Source: an uncultured Acidobacteriia bacterium
Lineage (GTDB): Bacteria > Acidobacteriota > Terriglobia > Bryobacterales > Bryobacteraceae
NCBI GenBank assembly: GCA_903881085.1
Contig: CAIRSA010000495.1
Location: 19,659 to 83,658, forward strand
Length of the DNA stretch: 64,000 nt
Direction: 5' to 3'
Part shown: one piece after another, positions 8,146 to 17,090 of the stretch
Layout of the letters: every line of letters begins with the position of its first letter
How positions within the stretch are numbered: position 1 is the first letter of the stretch
Notes under the pieces: generated by a model
Seen by the model: only the letters and a program-made list of their open reading frames with translations
What the model was told of the DNA's origin: nothing
The model's database searches: none
Program-made: the position numbers and the translations under genes

Positions 8146-9276
8146 CTCTTTTGCCAGTTGGCTGACCGGGATCACGGTTATCCCTTCGTCCAAGGCATAA
8201 CGCTGATCGCCTGGATAGACGATCAGCAGCTTATCGAGCTTCAAGTCTTGTTGCGCGATTCGCATCGACTTGGAGGTGCCCGGAGCATCCGCGTATTTGA
8301 CCTCAATGCCATAGCGCTTGCCGTTCCTGACAACGAGCAGGTCCAACTCCGCTCCTGATTGCGTCCCCCAGAAGAATGCGTTTCTTTCGCCCACAATGCG
8401 AATCGCCTCTTCAATCACAAAGCCCTCCCATGATCGTCCAAGCTTGGGATGACCCTCGAGCATGCGAAAAGACGGGATTCCAAGCAGGGTGTGGAGCAGG
8501 CCGGAATCGCGAAGAAATACTTTGGGCGACTTCACTTCGCGCTTGCTGATATTAGCGAACCACGGTTGTAATTGCCTCACCACAAATGCGCCGGTGAGCA
8601 GATCGAGATGCCGTTTGACGGTGGTGTGTGACTCACCGAGCGAACGAGAGATTTCCGACGCGTTCCAGTTCTGGCCATGATAGTGCGCCAGCATCATCCA
8701 AAGACGGCGCAAGGCCGGCGGAGCAACATCCACGCCAAACTGGCGAATGTCGCGCTCCAGAAAGGTGCGAATAAAACTCTCCTGCCAGGCGCGGCTTTCC
8801 GCTTCGCTTCGCGCCAGAAATGGCTGAGGGAAACCACCCCTCCACCATAGTCTTTGCTGACGCTCCACACCTACTTCCGCGATGGAGAACCCGCTCATTT
8901 CAATCAGGCCAATGCGACCGGCGAGTGATTCCGATCCCTGCCGCAACAGTTCAGGCGACGCGCTACCGAGCACCAGGAATCGCGCCGGCAAGGGACGGCG
9001 GTCCGCCAGGACGCGCAATACAGGGAACAGATTTGGCTGGCGTTGGATTTCATCGATCACTACCAAGCCGCGCAACGGGCGCAGGGCTGTCATGGGTTCG
9101 GAGAGACGGCGCTGGCTGACAGGATCCTCGAGATCGAAGTAGCCGTTGCTGTTCGCGGCGACGATAGAGCGGGCCAACGTTGTCTTACCGCATTGGCGCG
9201 GACCGAACAGCGCCGTCACCGGAAACGTCTTCATGGTGCGGCGGACATGGTCTAGCGCGGCCTTTCTTTGAATCAT
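8137..9276 (-). CDS. AAA_14 / DUF4143 ATPase
   Basis: 379 residues. Walker A is GPRQCGKT (residues 25-32) and Walker B is VVIDE (72-76), followed by sensor-like LVLGSAS. This is the AAA_14 arrangement. The C-terminal part is the DUF4143 region: a winged-helix-like stretch (NASEISRSLGESHTTVKRHL) and a nuclease-like E-L-D ... I-E-V-K pattern near residues 320-340. The family is common, often in many copies per genome, and has no established function. The only upstream sequence is a pair of related palindromes, and the AAGGA ribosome-binding site lies inside the nearer one. Confidence 0.88.
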   Translation of the reverse strand: MIQRKAALDHVRRTMKTFPVTALFGPRQCGKTTLARSIVAANSNGYFDLEDPVSQRRLSEPMTALRPLRGLVVIDEIQRQPNLFPVLRVLADRRPLPARFLVLGSASPELLRQGSESLAGRIGLIEMSGFSIAEVGVERQQRLWWRGGFPQPFLARSEAESRAWQESFIRTFLERDIRQFGVDVAPPALRRLWMMLAHYHGQNWNASEISRSLGESHTTVKRHLDLLTGAFVVRQLQPWFANISKREVKSPKVFLRDSGLLHTLLGIPSFRMLEGHPKLGRSWEGFVIEEAIRIVGERNAFFWGTQSGAELDLLVVRNGKRYGIEVKYADAPGTSKSMRIAQQDLKLDKLLIVYPGDQRYALDEGITVIPVSQLAKELA

Positions 9277-9280
9277 AAAG

Positions 9281-9321
9281 ATCCTTGTAATTTGAGCATA
9301 GCATGTTCAATATACAAGGAT
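9281..9321. promoter_or_regulatory. Palindrome 1 upstream of AAA_14/DUF4143 gene
   Basis: A 41-base imperfect palindrome begins ATCCTTGTA and ends TACAAGGAT, with inner GAGCAT/ATGTTC arms around a 3-base centre. It starts 5 bases from the ATG of the ATPase gene and includes its AAGGA ribosome-binding site. It could therefore act as an operator or as an mRNA hairpin that hides the ribosome-binding site. It shares its core with palindrome 2. Confidence 0.6.
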
Positions 9322-9348
9322 GTTACGATATAACAGAAAGCACGTCAA

Positions 9349-9411
9349 CGTTAACGTAGATCCTTGTAATCTGAACATATGATGTTCAATATGCAAGGAT
9401 CTACGTTAACG
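9349..9411. promoter_or_regulatory. Palindrome 2 (63 bases) upstream of AAA_14/DUF4143 gene
   Basis: Outer arms CGTTAACGTAGATCCTTG (9349-9366) and its exact reverse complement (9394-9411) enclose inner arms TGAACAT/ATGTTCA around a central ATG. The core ATCCTTGTAAT-(C/T)TGA-(A/G)CAT repeats that of the palindrome at 9281-9321. Two copies of the same dyad in front of one gene suggest paired operator sites or mobile-element ends. Confidence 0.6.
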
Positions 9412-9425
9412 ATTACTGCATACGG

Positions 9426-9998
9426 TTATCTCTCGGAAGATTGATTCCAGCCAGTAATAACAGGGGTTTCACGCTCATACCCCAACTTGCTGAGCGACGC
9501 CGTCCCAAGGGCGAAGTGCGCGCCCATCTCTGGTGCCATACCGAGCCAACAGGCGGCCAGCACACGCAGAAAATGGCCATGCGCGAAAATCGCCACATCG
9601 CCCTCCGCGGCGCGCGCCCGGGCGATGGCGCGGCTTGCGCGGTGAGCCACATCGGCAATCGTTTCGCCGCCCGGAACGCCATCGCGCCAGACCGTCCAGC
9701 CAGGAACGCTCTTGCGAATATCGGCCGTCAGCAGCCCTTCGTATTGCCCGTAGTCCCACTCCAGCAGGTCGGCATCCAACTCAACCGGGCCGCGAGGCGC
9801 GGCGATGCGGCAGGTTTCCCGGGCGCGCAGCAGCGGGCTGCATAGCACCAGCGCGAACTCATGCCCACCAAGCAACCGTCCCAAGGCGGCCGCGCGCTGT
9901 TCGCCTTCCTCGCTCAGCGGCACATCGGTGCGGCCCGTATGTTTGCCCGATTGACTCCAGGCGGTTTCTCCGTGACGTATCAGCCATAGTTCGGGCAT
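9426..9998 (-). CDS. Histidine phosphatase (phosphoglycerate mutase-like)
   Basis: 190 residues. The catalytic RHGE motif is at residues 8-11, with the phosphohistidine at position 9. The second histidine lies in IFAHGHFLR (around residue 141), and acidic and arginine residues fall at the usual places (SPLLRARETC). The length and lack of an insert fit the small broad-specificity phosphatase group rather than glycolytic mutase; the substrate is unknown. It is divergent from the AhpD-like gene with only 9 bases between start codons. Confidence 0.88.
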   Translation of the reverse strand: MPELWLIRHGETAWSQSGKHTGRTDVPLSEEGEQRAAALGRLLGGHEFALVLCSPLLRARETCRIAAPRGPVELDADLLEWDYGQYEGLLTADIRKSVPGWTVWRDGVPGGETIADVAHRASRAIARARAAEGDVAIFAHGHFLRVLAACWLGMAPEMGAHFALGTASLSKLGYERETPVITGWNQSSER

Positions 9999-10007
9999 AA
10001 TGTCCTC

Positions 10008-10391
10008 ATGCTAATTGAATATTCCGATGCCAGCGCGGAAGTACGCGCAATTTACGAAGATATCATGACGACGCGCCAGACTGACTACATCAACAACTTC
10101 TGGAAGACGCTGGCGCACGATCCGGCCACGCTGCGCCGCACGTGGGAGGGGGTGAAGGAGATCATGTCGCCGGGCGCGCTCGATGCCGTTACCAAGGAGA
10201 TGATTTATCTGGCGGTCAGCACCACCAATCAATGCGGCTATTGCATCGCGTCGCACACGGTTGCCGCGCGTAAGGCGGGCATGACCGATGAGATGTTCGC
10301 CGAGGTGATGGCGGTGACGGCGATGGCGAACTCCACCAACCGGCTGGCAAGCGGCTATCAAGTCGTAATTGACGAGCGGTTCAAGGGGTGA
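10008..10391 (+). CDS. Carboxymuconolactone decarboxylase / AhpD-like protein
   Basis: 127 residues, all helical in character, with the redox motif C-G-Y-C-I-A-S-H (residues 78-85) typical of the AhpD-like branch of the CMD family. That branch acts as a peroxidase or thiol-disulfide partner. There is no signal peptide, so it is cytoplasmic. It overlaps promoters with the divergent phosphatase gene. The role is probably in peroxide stress, but the motif alone does not prove activity. Confidence 0.87.
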   Translation: MLIEYSDASAEVRAIYEDIMTTRQTDYINNFWKTLAHDPATLRRTWEGVKEIMSPGALDAVTKEMIYLAVSTTNQCGYCIASHTVAARKAGMTDEMFAEVMAVTAMANSTNRLASGYQVVIDERFKG

Positions 10392-10410
10392 GATGACTTT
10401 AAAGTTAGTC

Positions 10411-10434
10411 AGGGCAGGCGAATCGCCCGCCCCA
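10411..10434. terminator. GC-rich REP-like palindrome between convergent genes
   Basis: The sequence GGGCAGGCGAATCGCCCGCC folds into a GGGC/GCCC plus GGCG/CGCC stem. It lies in the 46-base gap between the convergent AhpD-like and S53 peptidase genes. It resembles the GCAGGCG..CGCCTGC palindromes at 42843-42917, so it may be one dispersed repeat family reused as a terminator. Confidence 0.5.
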
Positions 10435-10437
10435 CCC

Positions 10438-13400
10438 TTAGGGAGTGATCGTAATGTTGGCCGGTTGGCTGTCCACACCACCCACGTTCACCACAACTGG
10501 CTGAGTGCCAACCGGCGTAGTAGGAGGAATCACGAAATTGATCTGGGTTACTCCGGCGAGGCCCGGCGGTATGCCGATGAACTGTGTGGTAGCGGGTGCG
10601 CCGCCTACGGAGACAGTCACCGGCAGGCGCGGTGCCGGCAGGTTCCTGAGCGCGGTGCTGGCAGGGGGAGTCTCACCATCGCGCAGCGACGGATTGACAT
10701 CTCCTTCACCCGTCATATACAACACCAAAACCTGACCGGCGCGACTGGCTGCGGTGGGCACCAGTGTACTTCCGGAGCCTACAAAAATTCCAGGCGCCGC
10801 AGGCGATACGGTGAAGGTGAATGACGCAATCTGCCCGTTATTATTGACCGCAAGTACGGCCAGTCCAGCACTCGTCTCGTAGGGAACCTGTATGTTCAAC
10901 TGTCCTTGCGACACAAAGTACAACCGCGCCGTGACACCGTTGACCGTGGCTGAAACGCCAGCCAGACTGAGCGGCAATGGCAAGCTGGCGGCCTGTTGCG
11001 TAGATGGGGCAAGTTGCGTTCCGAAAACGCTCATGATCATGCCAGGGGCGAATATGGTTTTGAAGGAAGCCGCGTGCGCCACACCGGCGATGCTGGTGGT
11101 TGTGGCCGACCCCACTGTGAAGATAACCGGGACGCTGACCACCGGCGGATTCGCATTGGGTGACTGAATCACCAGTGTCGCATTGTAGACACCATCGGAC
11201 AGTCCGGCGGCTGAGGCTGTCAGCGTCACTTCACCCGCTCCAGTGCCTTTATTCGCTGAAAGTTTCAGCCAACGTGTCGTTATCTGGGAGCCGATCACGC
11301 TGGCCGTCCATGCTTGCGATGCATTCGGGAGTGTAATTCCAACAGTCGCCGCGGCGCTGCCGTCGCGGAGTGAGACGGCGTTGTGTGAGAGCGTTAGCGC
11401 CACGGGATTCGTTGGCGGCGCAGCGAACGCCGCCGTCAAACTCGTGCTGATGGTGGACCCATCTTCGGAGAGAGCCTGCAAGGCGTAAGCTTTGGACTGC
11501 CCGGCGGACACATCCGTCGCGGAAAGGCAGACCGTTCCCTGCAGTGTTCCATAGGGGGCAAGACGGGTCGTTCCAAAGATCGATTGGATTCGGCTGGTCA
11601 ACACCGTGCTCCCCAATGTAAATCTCGAGAGCTGCATGGCAAAGCCGCCGTTTTCCTGAACCGCCACGGGATGAGACCACTGGCAGGACGGGTCGGAAGC
11701 TGTGTTTTGCGGCACTGTGCTTAAAGCGCTGGTCAGTTGGATGGAATAATTCGGGGACACGCCATAGAACCATACCGGCACTTGCAGGGCCCACGTCTGG
11801 CCACTGGCGTCCACGCCTTTGAACGAGAACAGACGCGACATGGGGGGCGTCAAACCGCTCACCGTCGCGGATATCGTAATTGAATTCAGCGCTCGGATGG
11901 CAGGCTGGGGTACCAACGACATCGCGTCGACTCCATCTATGGTAAACGCTGTCACCGTGGTTGCGAATCCGCCGGATTCCTTTAAGCGGATTGAGTAGGT
12001 CCAGGTGCCATCCAATGGATTCCGATACACCGGATTCGGCGTTACGGTGGGAACAATCACTGATCCCGCAGCCGCTGCGGCAACCGCGACAGTAACCGTC
12101 GCCGATGAGCCGTTGAGGGTTGCCGATCCATCGTAGGTGGCCGTGAAGATATTGTTTCCAAGCACGAGGCTGGGTACCGCGACCGTGAAGGTGGCCGTTG
12201 CAGTGCCGGCCGAGCCATCGAGCGGCGCGGATCCAAGCCAATTGTCCGCTGTTCCGAAGTTCACGACGCCTTGGGGAGTAACAACGTTAGGCGAAGTGAC
12301 GGTAGCCTTCAACTGCAGCGGACCGTTCTGCACAACGCTGGCGGAGCTTGCCTCGAGCGTCATGGAAGTGTTGACTCCCTTGGGATTCCACAGGGTCACC
12401 AGATTGTTGGCGTCCACTGACCCAAGACCTGTTACCGGATCATATCCCTGACCGGCCTGATATCCGAATGAACCATTCACGCAATCAGGGCTGCCTTGTA
12501 CGCAGGGAACAACATTGTCGCCCGAGGTAATATCGTGAAACGCTTCCGGCGAGGTCTGCGCAAGCCGGTATAAAGCTGGGTTGATGTTACCCAGGCCCGG
12601 CTGGCTGATGGTTTTCTTTGACATCAAATAGTGGTTGAGCAGAGCGACGATGCCGGCAAATGCGGGTGTCCCCGCAGATGTGCCTCCAACACCGAAAGTG
12701 GAGCCAGTGGATATTACGAGATACGGATCATGCACGGAAGCGGACAATGAAACGTCCGGCAGATCGCGGGCACCGTCGTTGGGCACGCCGGGACCGGTTT
12801 GCCAGAGCGGTTTGGAGAAAAGGATGCTCGCTCCGCCGCCAGTGGCTGACGGACCACTTAAGTCAGTCTGATTCCATGCGATTTCCGGTATGTAAGAGAG
12901 AGCCGACGCTCCGTTGGCAGTGTTGCCGCGCGACCAGTAGTTGCCTGCGCCCTCATTGAACTGCGTACCGCCAACGGCCGTCACTTCAGGGAAACTGCCG
13001 GGAACGTCGACAGACCGGCCGAGCGTTGCCTGTGTTGGCGATCCACGCAGCAAGCCGTCGCAGGTGGCGGCACCGGAATCACCGGAGGCGGAAAGCCAGG
13101 TGATGCCCTGTGCACTCGCCTGTTGAGCGACTCCTCGAAGGCTGGAGCCATTCACCTGCTCGCAACCTCCGTAGCTGAGGGTCATCACCGGTCCAAGGTT
13201 TTGATCCGCCGCGTACTGGGCGGAAAGAAAAACGTCGGTGCTTAAGGCGTAAATCACATTGGCATTGCGCGCGATAGCCCCAGCCCATTCCAAATCCAGC
13301 GATGCTTCATCTACTTCATTGGGCAGCACGCCGGGGTTCCTGCGGCCAAACAATTTGGTCACAGGATCATTCGCCGGCAGGCCAAACTGAACCCTGAACC

Positions 13401-14160
13401 TGCGGATGTCGCTGATATTGTAGTCCGATTGTCCAATCACAACCAGGTTGATTCCGGTCCCATCGATTCCAGCCTGGTATAAGGGAGCGATGTTGTAGAT
13501 GATGGCAAGATCATCTGGAGCAAGTGCGTTGGAGCTTGCACCAGTATATTCGGGGACCACCAGGTTCCTTTTCAACAGGCGGGCCTCCAGCCGGAAATCG
13601 TGCAAACCGCGCAAGCCTCCAATCACTTCGGCAAATGCTTCCGGCACCGCAGGGTCCGTGGCGTTGGCGAAGTGCAACTTGCCCTTCGCCCGATAGCTGC
13701 GCATCCTGGTTTGGAACGCCCGCTCCACTTGCTGCGCCGTCCCAGTGAATGATAACCAGTGTTGGCCGCGAGCCTCGTAGTCAACCGTGAAGCCTTCCGA
13801 CTTCAGCCAACTGGTGATCCTGGTTCTGTCCGCGGCGCTCAATCCAAACTTCGTGCCAAACTCTTCAGGGGTCAAAAATTTTCGATAGTTCGGCGAACCG
13901 GGGGTTTGTTGTTCGGCAAGCAGACGGTCGAGTTCGGCCTGTTGCGCCGCCGATGGCTTGAAGTGCATGGTGATGTCGGCCATTTCCAGCGACGGGTCGA
14001 TTGGCCCTGCGTCGTTTTCGGCGCGGGCGTTGGGATGCACATGCTGCTTCAGAGCGACCGTCCGGGTGCGGTCAAGATCACGGGTTATGCGGCTTTTTTG
14101 GGCCAGGCCAACAGCTAAAGAAACCGTTAGGAATGAGAGGATCAATCTACGCCACGACAT
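10438..14160 (-). CDS. Secreted S53 (sedolisin/kumamolisin) peptidase with Solibacter-type C-terminal domain
   Basis: A 1240-residue exported protein (signal peptide 1-20). Residues 55-195 are a pro-kumamolisin activation domain (ITMHFKPSAAQQAELDRLL). The S53 peptidase domain spans about 205-600. Its acidic pair lies in EVDEASLDLEWAG near residue 287, the serine in GGTSAGTPAFAG near 492, and the calcium-site segment in FHDITSGDN near 545. Ig-like repeats follow (about 610-1015). Residues 1021-1240 match the Solibacter C-terminal domain (TIGR03437 type): FAPGMIMSVFG, QGQLNIQVPYE and LVLYMTGEGDV. The serine-carboxyl peptidase group works in acid, fitting an acidic-soil organism. It is divergent from the first tssK gene across 150 bases. 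The C-terminal domain may attach the protein to the cell surface; that is inference. Confidence 0.93.
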   Translation of the reverse strand: MSWRRLILSFLTVSLAVGLAQKSRITRDLDRTRTVALKQHVHPNARAENDAGPIDPSLEMADITMHFKPSAAQQAELDRLLAEQQTPGSPNYRKFLTPEEFGTKFGLSAADRTRITSWLKSEGFTVDYEARGQHWLSFTGTAQQVERAFQTRMRSYRAKGKLHFANATDPAVPEAFAEVIGGLRGLHDFRLEARLLKRNLVVPEYTGASSNALAPDDLAIIYNIAPLYQAGIDGTGINLVVIGQSDYNISDIRRFRVQFGLPANDPVTKLFGRRNPGVLPNEVDEASLDLEWAGAIARNANVIYALSTDVFLSAQYAADQNLGPVMTLSYGGCEQVNGSSLRGVAQQASAQGITWLSASGDSGAATCDGLLRGSPTQATLGRSVDVPGSFPEVTAVGGTQFNEGAGNYWSRGNTANGASALSYIPEIAWNQTDLSGPSATGGGASILFSKPLWQTGPGVPNDGARDLPDVSLSASVHDPYLVISTGSTFGVGGTSAGTPAFAGIVALLNHYLMSKKTISQPGLGNINPALYRLAQTSPEAFHDITSGDNVVPCVQGSPDCVNGSFGYQAGQGYDPVTGLGSVDANNLVTLWNPKGVNTSMTLEASSASVVQNGPLQLKATVTSPNVVTPQGVVNFGTADNWLGSAPLDGSAGTATATFTVAVPSLVLGNNIFTATYDGSATLNGSSATVTVAVAAAAAGSVIVPTVTPNPVYRNPLDGTWTYSIRLKESGGFATTVTAFTIDGVDAMSLVPQPAIRALNSITISATVSGLTPPMSRLFSFKGVDASGQTWALQVPVWFYGVSPNYSIQLTSALSTVPQNTASDPSCQWSHPVAVQENGGFAMQLSRFTLGSTVLTSRIQSIFGTTRLAPYGTLQGTVCLSATDVSAGQSKAYALQALSEDGSTISTSLTAAFAAPPTNPVALTLSHNAVSLRDGSAAATVGITLPNASQAWTASVIGSQITTRWLKLSANKGTGAGEVTLTASAAGLSDGVYNATLVIQSPNANPPVVSVPVIFTVGSATTTSIAGVAHAASFKTIFAPGMIMSVFGTQLAPSTQQAASLPLPLSLAGVSATVNGVTARLYFVSQGQLNIQVPYETSAGLAVLAVNNNGQIASFTFTVSPAAPGIFVGSGSTLVPTAASRAGQVLVLYMTGEGDVNPSLRDGETPPASTALRNLPAPRLPVTVSVGGAPATTQFIGIPPGLAGVTQINFVIPPTTPVGTQPVVVNVGGVDSQPANITITP

Positions 14161-14247
14161 GCTACCTCATGATAACCCGCACCCTTCCTGGGCAACCCTG
14201 TAGCTTTGGCAAAAAGTTACCCTTTCCGCAGCAATTTACGCAGTTCA

Positions 14248-14269
14248 ATCTTTGGTGCAATGCAAAGAT
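14248..14269. promoter_or_regulatory. Dyad in divergent peptidase/tssK promoter region
   Basis: ATCTTTG and its exact complement CAAAGAT are separated by 8 bases (GTGCAATG), in the 150-base gap between the divergent S53 peptidase and first tssK genes. The size fits a dimeric-regulator site. Nothing else notable was seen in this gap. Confidence 0.25.
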
Positions 14270-14310
14270 AGATGCAACCTTAGGCCGATATCTGCTAACT
14301 TGAGATTCGA

Positions 14311-15666
14311 ATGAGGCAACTACAGCCGGTCATTTGGATGAAGGGAACGTTTCTGAGCCCGCAGTATCTGCAGACTCAAGACCGTTTCATTGAGAACGCA
14401 ATTCGTTTCCAGTTGGAGGCGCTGAACTTCCGTCCCTGGGGATTCTCGCAATTTCGAATTGACCGCGAGGCACTGGCCGCGGGCAATTTCGCGCTGTCGC
14501 AAGCCGCAGGCATCTTTCCTGACGGGCTGCTGTTTGACCTTCCCGTCTCCGACCCGGCACCGCCACCCAAGGCGCTGCAGGACGCATTTGAGGCCGATAA
14601 GGACACGGTCGATATTTATCTCGCCATTCCCGAGGAGCGTATTCCGGGCATCAACATTTCAATGAAATCGAGCGAGTCCGACACGCGCTACCTTTCGGAA
14701 GTGGCCATGCTGCGCGACGAAAACTCGGGCATGAACGAAAAGCCGGTCATGATAGCGCGGAAGAATTTCCGTTTTCTGGTTGAAGGAGAATCAACGCAAG
14801 GCTGTTCGTCGATGCGCGTGGCACGGCTGCGCAAGACTCCTGCCGGAACCATTGAAATCGATCCACGCTATGTGCCGCCGCTCATCGATATTCGGGCCAG
14901 CGATTATTTGACGGCGATCGCACGGCGATTGGTGGAAATTCTGGCCGCGAAGAGTTCCATGCTCTCTGGCACGCGGCGCCAGAAGAACCTCAGCCTGGCC
15001 GACTTTGGCTCGGCGGACATCGCAAATTTCTGGTTGCTCTACACAATCAATTCGCACTTCCCGCTGCTGCAACATATCTTCGAGACCCGCCGCGGGCATC
15101 CGGAAGATCTGTATCAGGCGATGCTTTCGTTGGCCGGATGTTTAACCACGTTTTCGTTGACAGTGCATCCGCGCGATCTGCCAACATACATTCATGACGA
15201 CCTGGCGGTCTGCTTTGCCGACCTCGATGAAAAGGTAAGGACGCTGCTGGAAACGGTTGTTCCAAGCAACTTTATTTCATTACCGCTGAAGCTTCAGCAG
15301 AATTCCATTTACGGAACCGCGCTGGCCGACGACAAGTATTTGAAGAACACGCGCATGTATCTGGCGGCCTCGGCAGATATGAACGAAGCCGATCTTATCT
15401 CGCGCGCACCATTGCTAATGAAGGTCTGCTCAGCCAATCACATTGAGCATCTTGTTAAGAATGCATTGCCGGGAGTTCCGCTCACGCATGTGCCGAAACC
15501 GCCGTCGGCTATTCCGGTTAGGTTGAACTGCCAGTACTTCAGCCTGAATCAAACTGGCGTGGCGTGGGAGGCCATTGTGCGCGCCAGAAATCTGGCTGTG
15601 TTTGCGCCCGGAGATTTTCCGCGCCCGCAGCTGGAATTGATCATCCTGCTTCCGGAAGCGTCGTGA
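14311..15666 (+). CDS. tssK: Type VI secretion baseplate protein TssK (copy 1)
   Basis: 451 residues, the usual TssK length. The N-terminal shell domain begins VIWMKGTFLSPQYLQTQDR and contains AGIFPDGLLFDLP. The central part has SADIANFWLLYTINS, and the C-terminal neck/foot region has CSANHIEHLVKNALPGVPLTH and FSLNQTGVAWEAI. TssK trimers connect the baseplate wedges to the TssL/TssM membrane complex. The gene heads the secretion-like module, but its 3' end overlaps a convergent methyltransferase gene by 26 bases. A second, clearly different TssK lies 4 kb downstream. No wedge, sheath or tube genes accompany it in this window. Confidence 0.9.
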   Translation: MRQLQPVIWMKGTFLSPQYLQTQDRFIENAIRFQLEALNFRPWGFSQFRIDREALAAGNFALSQAAGIFPDGLLFDLPVSDPAPPPKALQDAFEADKDTVDIYLAIPEERIPGINISMKSSESDTRYLSEVAMLRDENSGMNEKPVMIARKNFRFLVEGESTQGCSSMRVARLRKTPAGTIEIDPRYVPPLIDIRASDYLTAIARRLVEILAAKSSMLSGTRRQKNLSLADFGSADIANFWLLYTINSHFPLLQHIFETRRGHPEDLYQAMLSLAGCLTTFSLTVHPRDLPTYIHDDLAVCFADLDEKVRTLLETVVPSNFISLPLKLQQNSIYGTALADDKYLKNTRMYLAASADMNEADLISRAPLLMKVCSANHIEHLVKNALPGVPLTHVPKPPSAIPVRLNCQYFSLNQTGVAWEAIVRARNLAVFAPGDFPRPQLELIILLPEAS

Positions 15667-17089
15667 CGGTCAGAAAACCTTCCAGAATCATGGTGCACAT
15701 CATTCCTGCAATGACTTGGGCGGGCGCTTCGTTGATGACGCCGGCATCCAGCAGTGATTTTGCTATCTGTGAGCCAGTGCGGCTGCCGTCGCTCGCTTCC
15801 AGGAATTTTACGACCCAAACTTCAGCCTGCACCTGGCGCGGAAAGGGGTTTCTGATTCGTAATTCGAGTGATCGGACGTGGAACTCTCCCTTGCTCCATT
15901 TGTGTTGTACCTGAAGTTCGACCTCATCGGCGATACGGGGGTACAGGTTCATTACCTCTAAGGCCGACATCGAATGCAATTGCGCGGCGGCCTGGAAAAG
16001 CCACTCCGTACCGGCAAAGCTGGCGCCTTCCTCCCTCATCCGCCGAAGGGTGAAGCAAGGTCGAGCGGTGGCGTGTCTGCGGATGATTACGGAGCCGTAG
16101 AACATGCCGGTGATTTTGAAGCGCGCGGTGAGAATCTCCCATCGCTTCAGTGTGTGCGGAGTGACAACGCCTTCGCTGGCAAGGACGATATCGAACTCGC
16201 CGGCGGCGCTGCCAAGCCAGGTGCGGATTCGATCTTCGAACGCACCCTGCGAGCGGTCACTGCCCGCACACAGGCAGTGGAATTGACCGCCCGGCCGAAG
16301 GTAGACCGGTAGACCCTCAATGATTCGCCGGATTATCGATTCACCGTCTTCGCCACCTTCTTTATATATCAGCCCGTCTCCGGTAGCCGGAACGTAGGGC
16401 GGATGCGCAGCTATAAAATCGAAGGTCCTGCCGCCGGCGGGCTCGTAAAGATCGCCACATGCGGCAGTCACGTTTTCCAGGCCGTTCAGCAGGCGGTTGA
16501 ATTCGGCGAAATCCGTGGAGCGCGGCGTGATGTCAAAGGTGAAAGCCTGACGCGCCCCGCGCGCTGCGGCAATGAGTGCCGCAGCTCCGGCGCCGCCGCA
16601 AAGCTCAAGAAACGCTTCCGGCTGAACATCTGGCAGCAGACTGAGAAAACGCTGCGTGTTTTTGCCGATCGCCGGGTAGACAGTATCCGGTGGCAAAGCA
16701 AACGGAGTGAGGTCAGGATTCGACTCGCGATCCGATGCGACATAAATCCCTTGGGTTGGACCGAGCTGAACGGTAGCGGCAAGTTGCGACGCATCGTCCT
16801 CTCTACACCGCAGCAAACCTAACTCTTGCATCCCCTGCAAAGCCGGTTCGGTCAGCAGCGAGACAATTTGCACGGCCGGTACAAATGCCCCATCGAGGAA
16901 AAGCCGGATGCAGACATCCAGTGCGTCGTTCAGTTTCCATTCGGACACCTGCCGTGCCAGCGATCTTGCGCTGCCAATGGAAGCGATCGCCAGCCTTTCA
17001 CAGACTGCTTGTTCAGTGTAATTGGCTCTCTGCAGAGCATCGCGGACAATCTTAAACGTTGCGGGATCGCCAATATGCAATGATTCCAT
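15641..17089 (-). CDS. SAM-dependent methyltransferase of the (N/H)PPY class in the secretion cluster
   Basis: 482 residues. An N-terminal helical region (1-150) may be a recognition domain. The Rossmann methyltransferase core follows, with motif I as LELCGGAGAAALIAA (around 168-182), an acidic end of strand 2 at FTFDITP, and catalytic loop AAHPPYVP (around 235). The loop is of the N-P-P-Y type used by N-methyltransferases such as PrmC/HemK, with H in place of N. Residues after 370 form an extra C-terminal domain of unknown type. The target could be a protein glutamine or a nucleic-acid base. It ends one base after the start of the next upstream gene's coding region and is convergent with tssK, so it probably shares transcription with the GEFTRMF-repeat gene. 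Confidence 0.75.
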   Translation of the reverse strand: MESLHIGDPATFKIVRDALQRANYTEQAVCERLAIASIGSARSLARQVSEWKLNDALDVCIRLFLDGAFVPAVQIVSLLTEPALQGMQELGLLRCREDDASQLAATVQLGPTQGIYVASDRESNPDLTPFALPPDTVYPAIGKNTQRFLSLLPDVQPEAFLELCGGAGAAALIAAARGARQAFTFDITPRSTDFAEFNRLLNGLENVTAACGDLYEPAGGRTFDFIAAHPPYVPATGDGLIYKEGGEDGESIIRRIIEGLPVYLRPGGQFHCLCAGSDRSQGAFEDRIRTWLGSAAGEFDIVLASEGVVTPHTLKRWEILTARFKITGMFYGSVIIRRHATARPCFTLRRMREEGASFAGTEWLFQAAAQLHSMSALEVMNLYPRIADEVELQVQHKWSKGEFHVRSLELRIRNPFPRQVQAEVWVVKFLEASDGSRTGSQIAKSLLDAGVINEAPAQVIAGMMCTMILEGFLTVTTLPEAG

Positions 17090-17090
17090 C

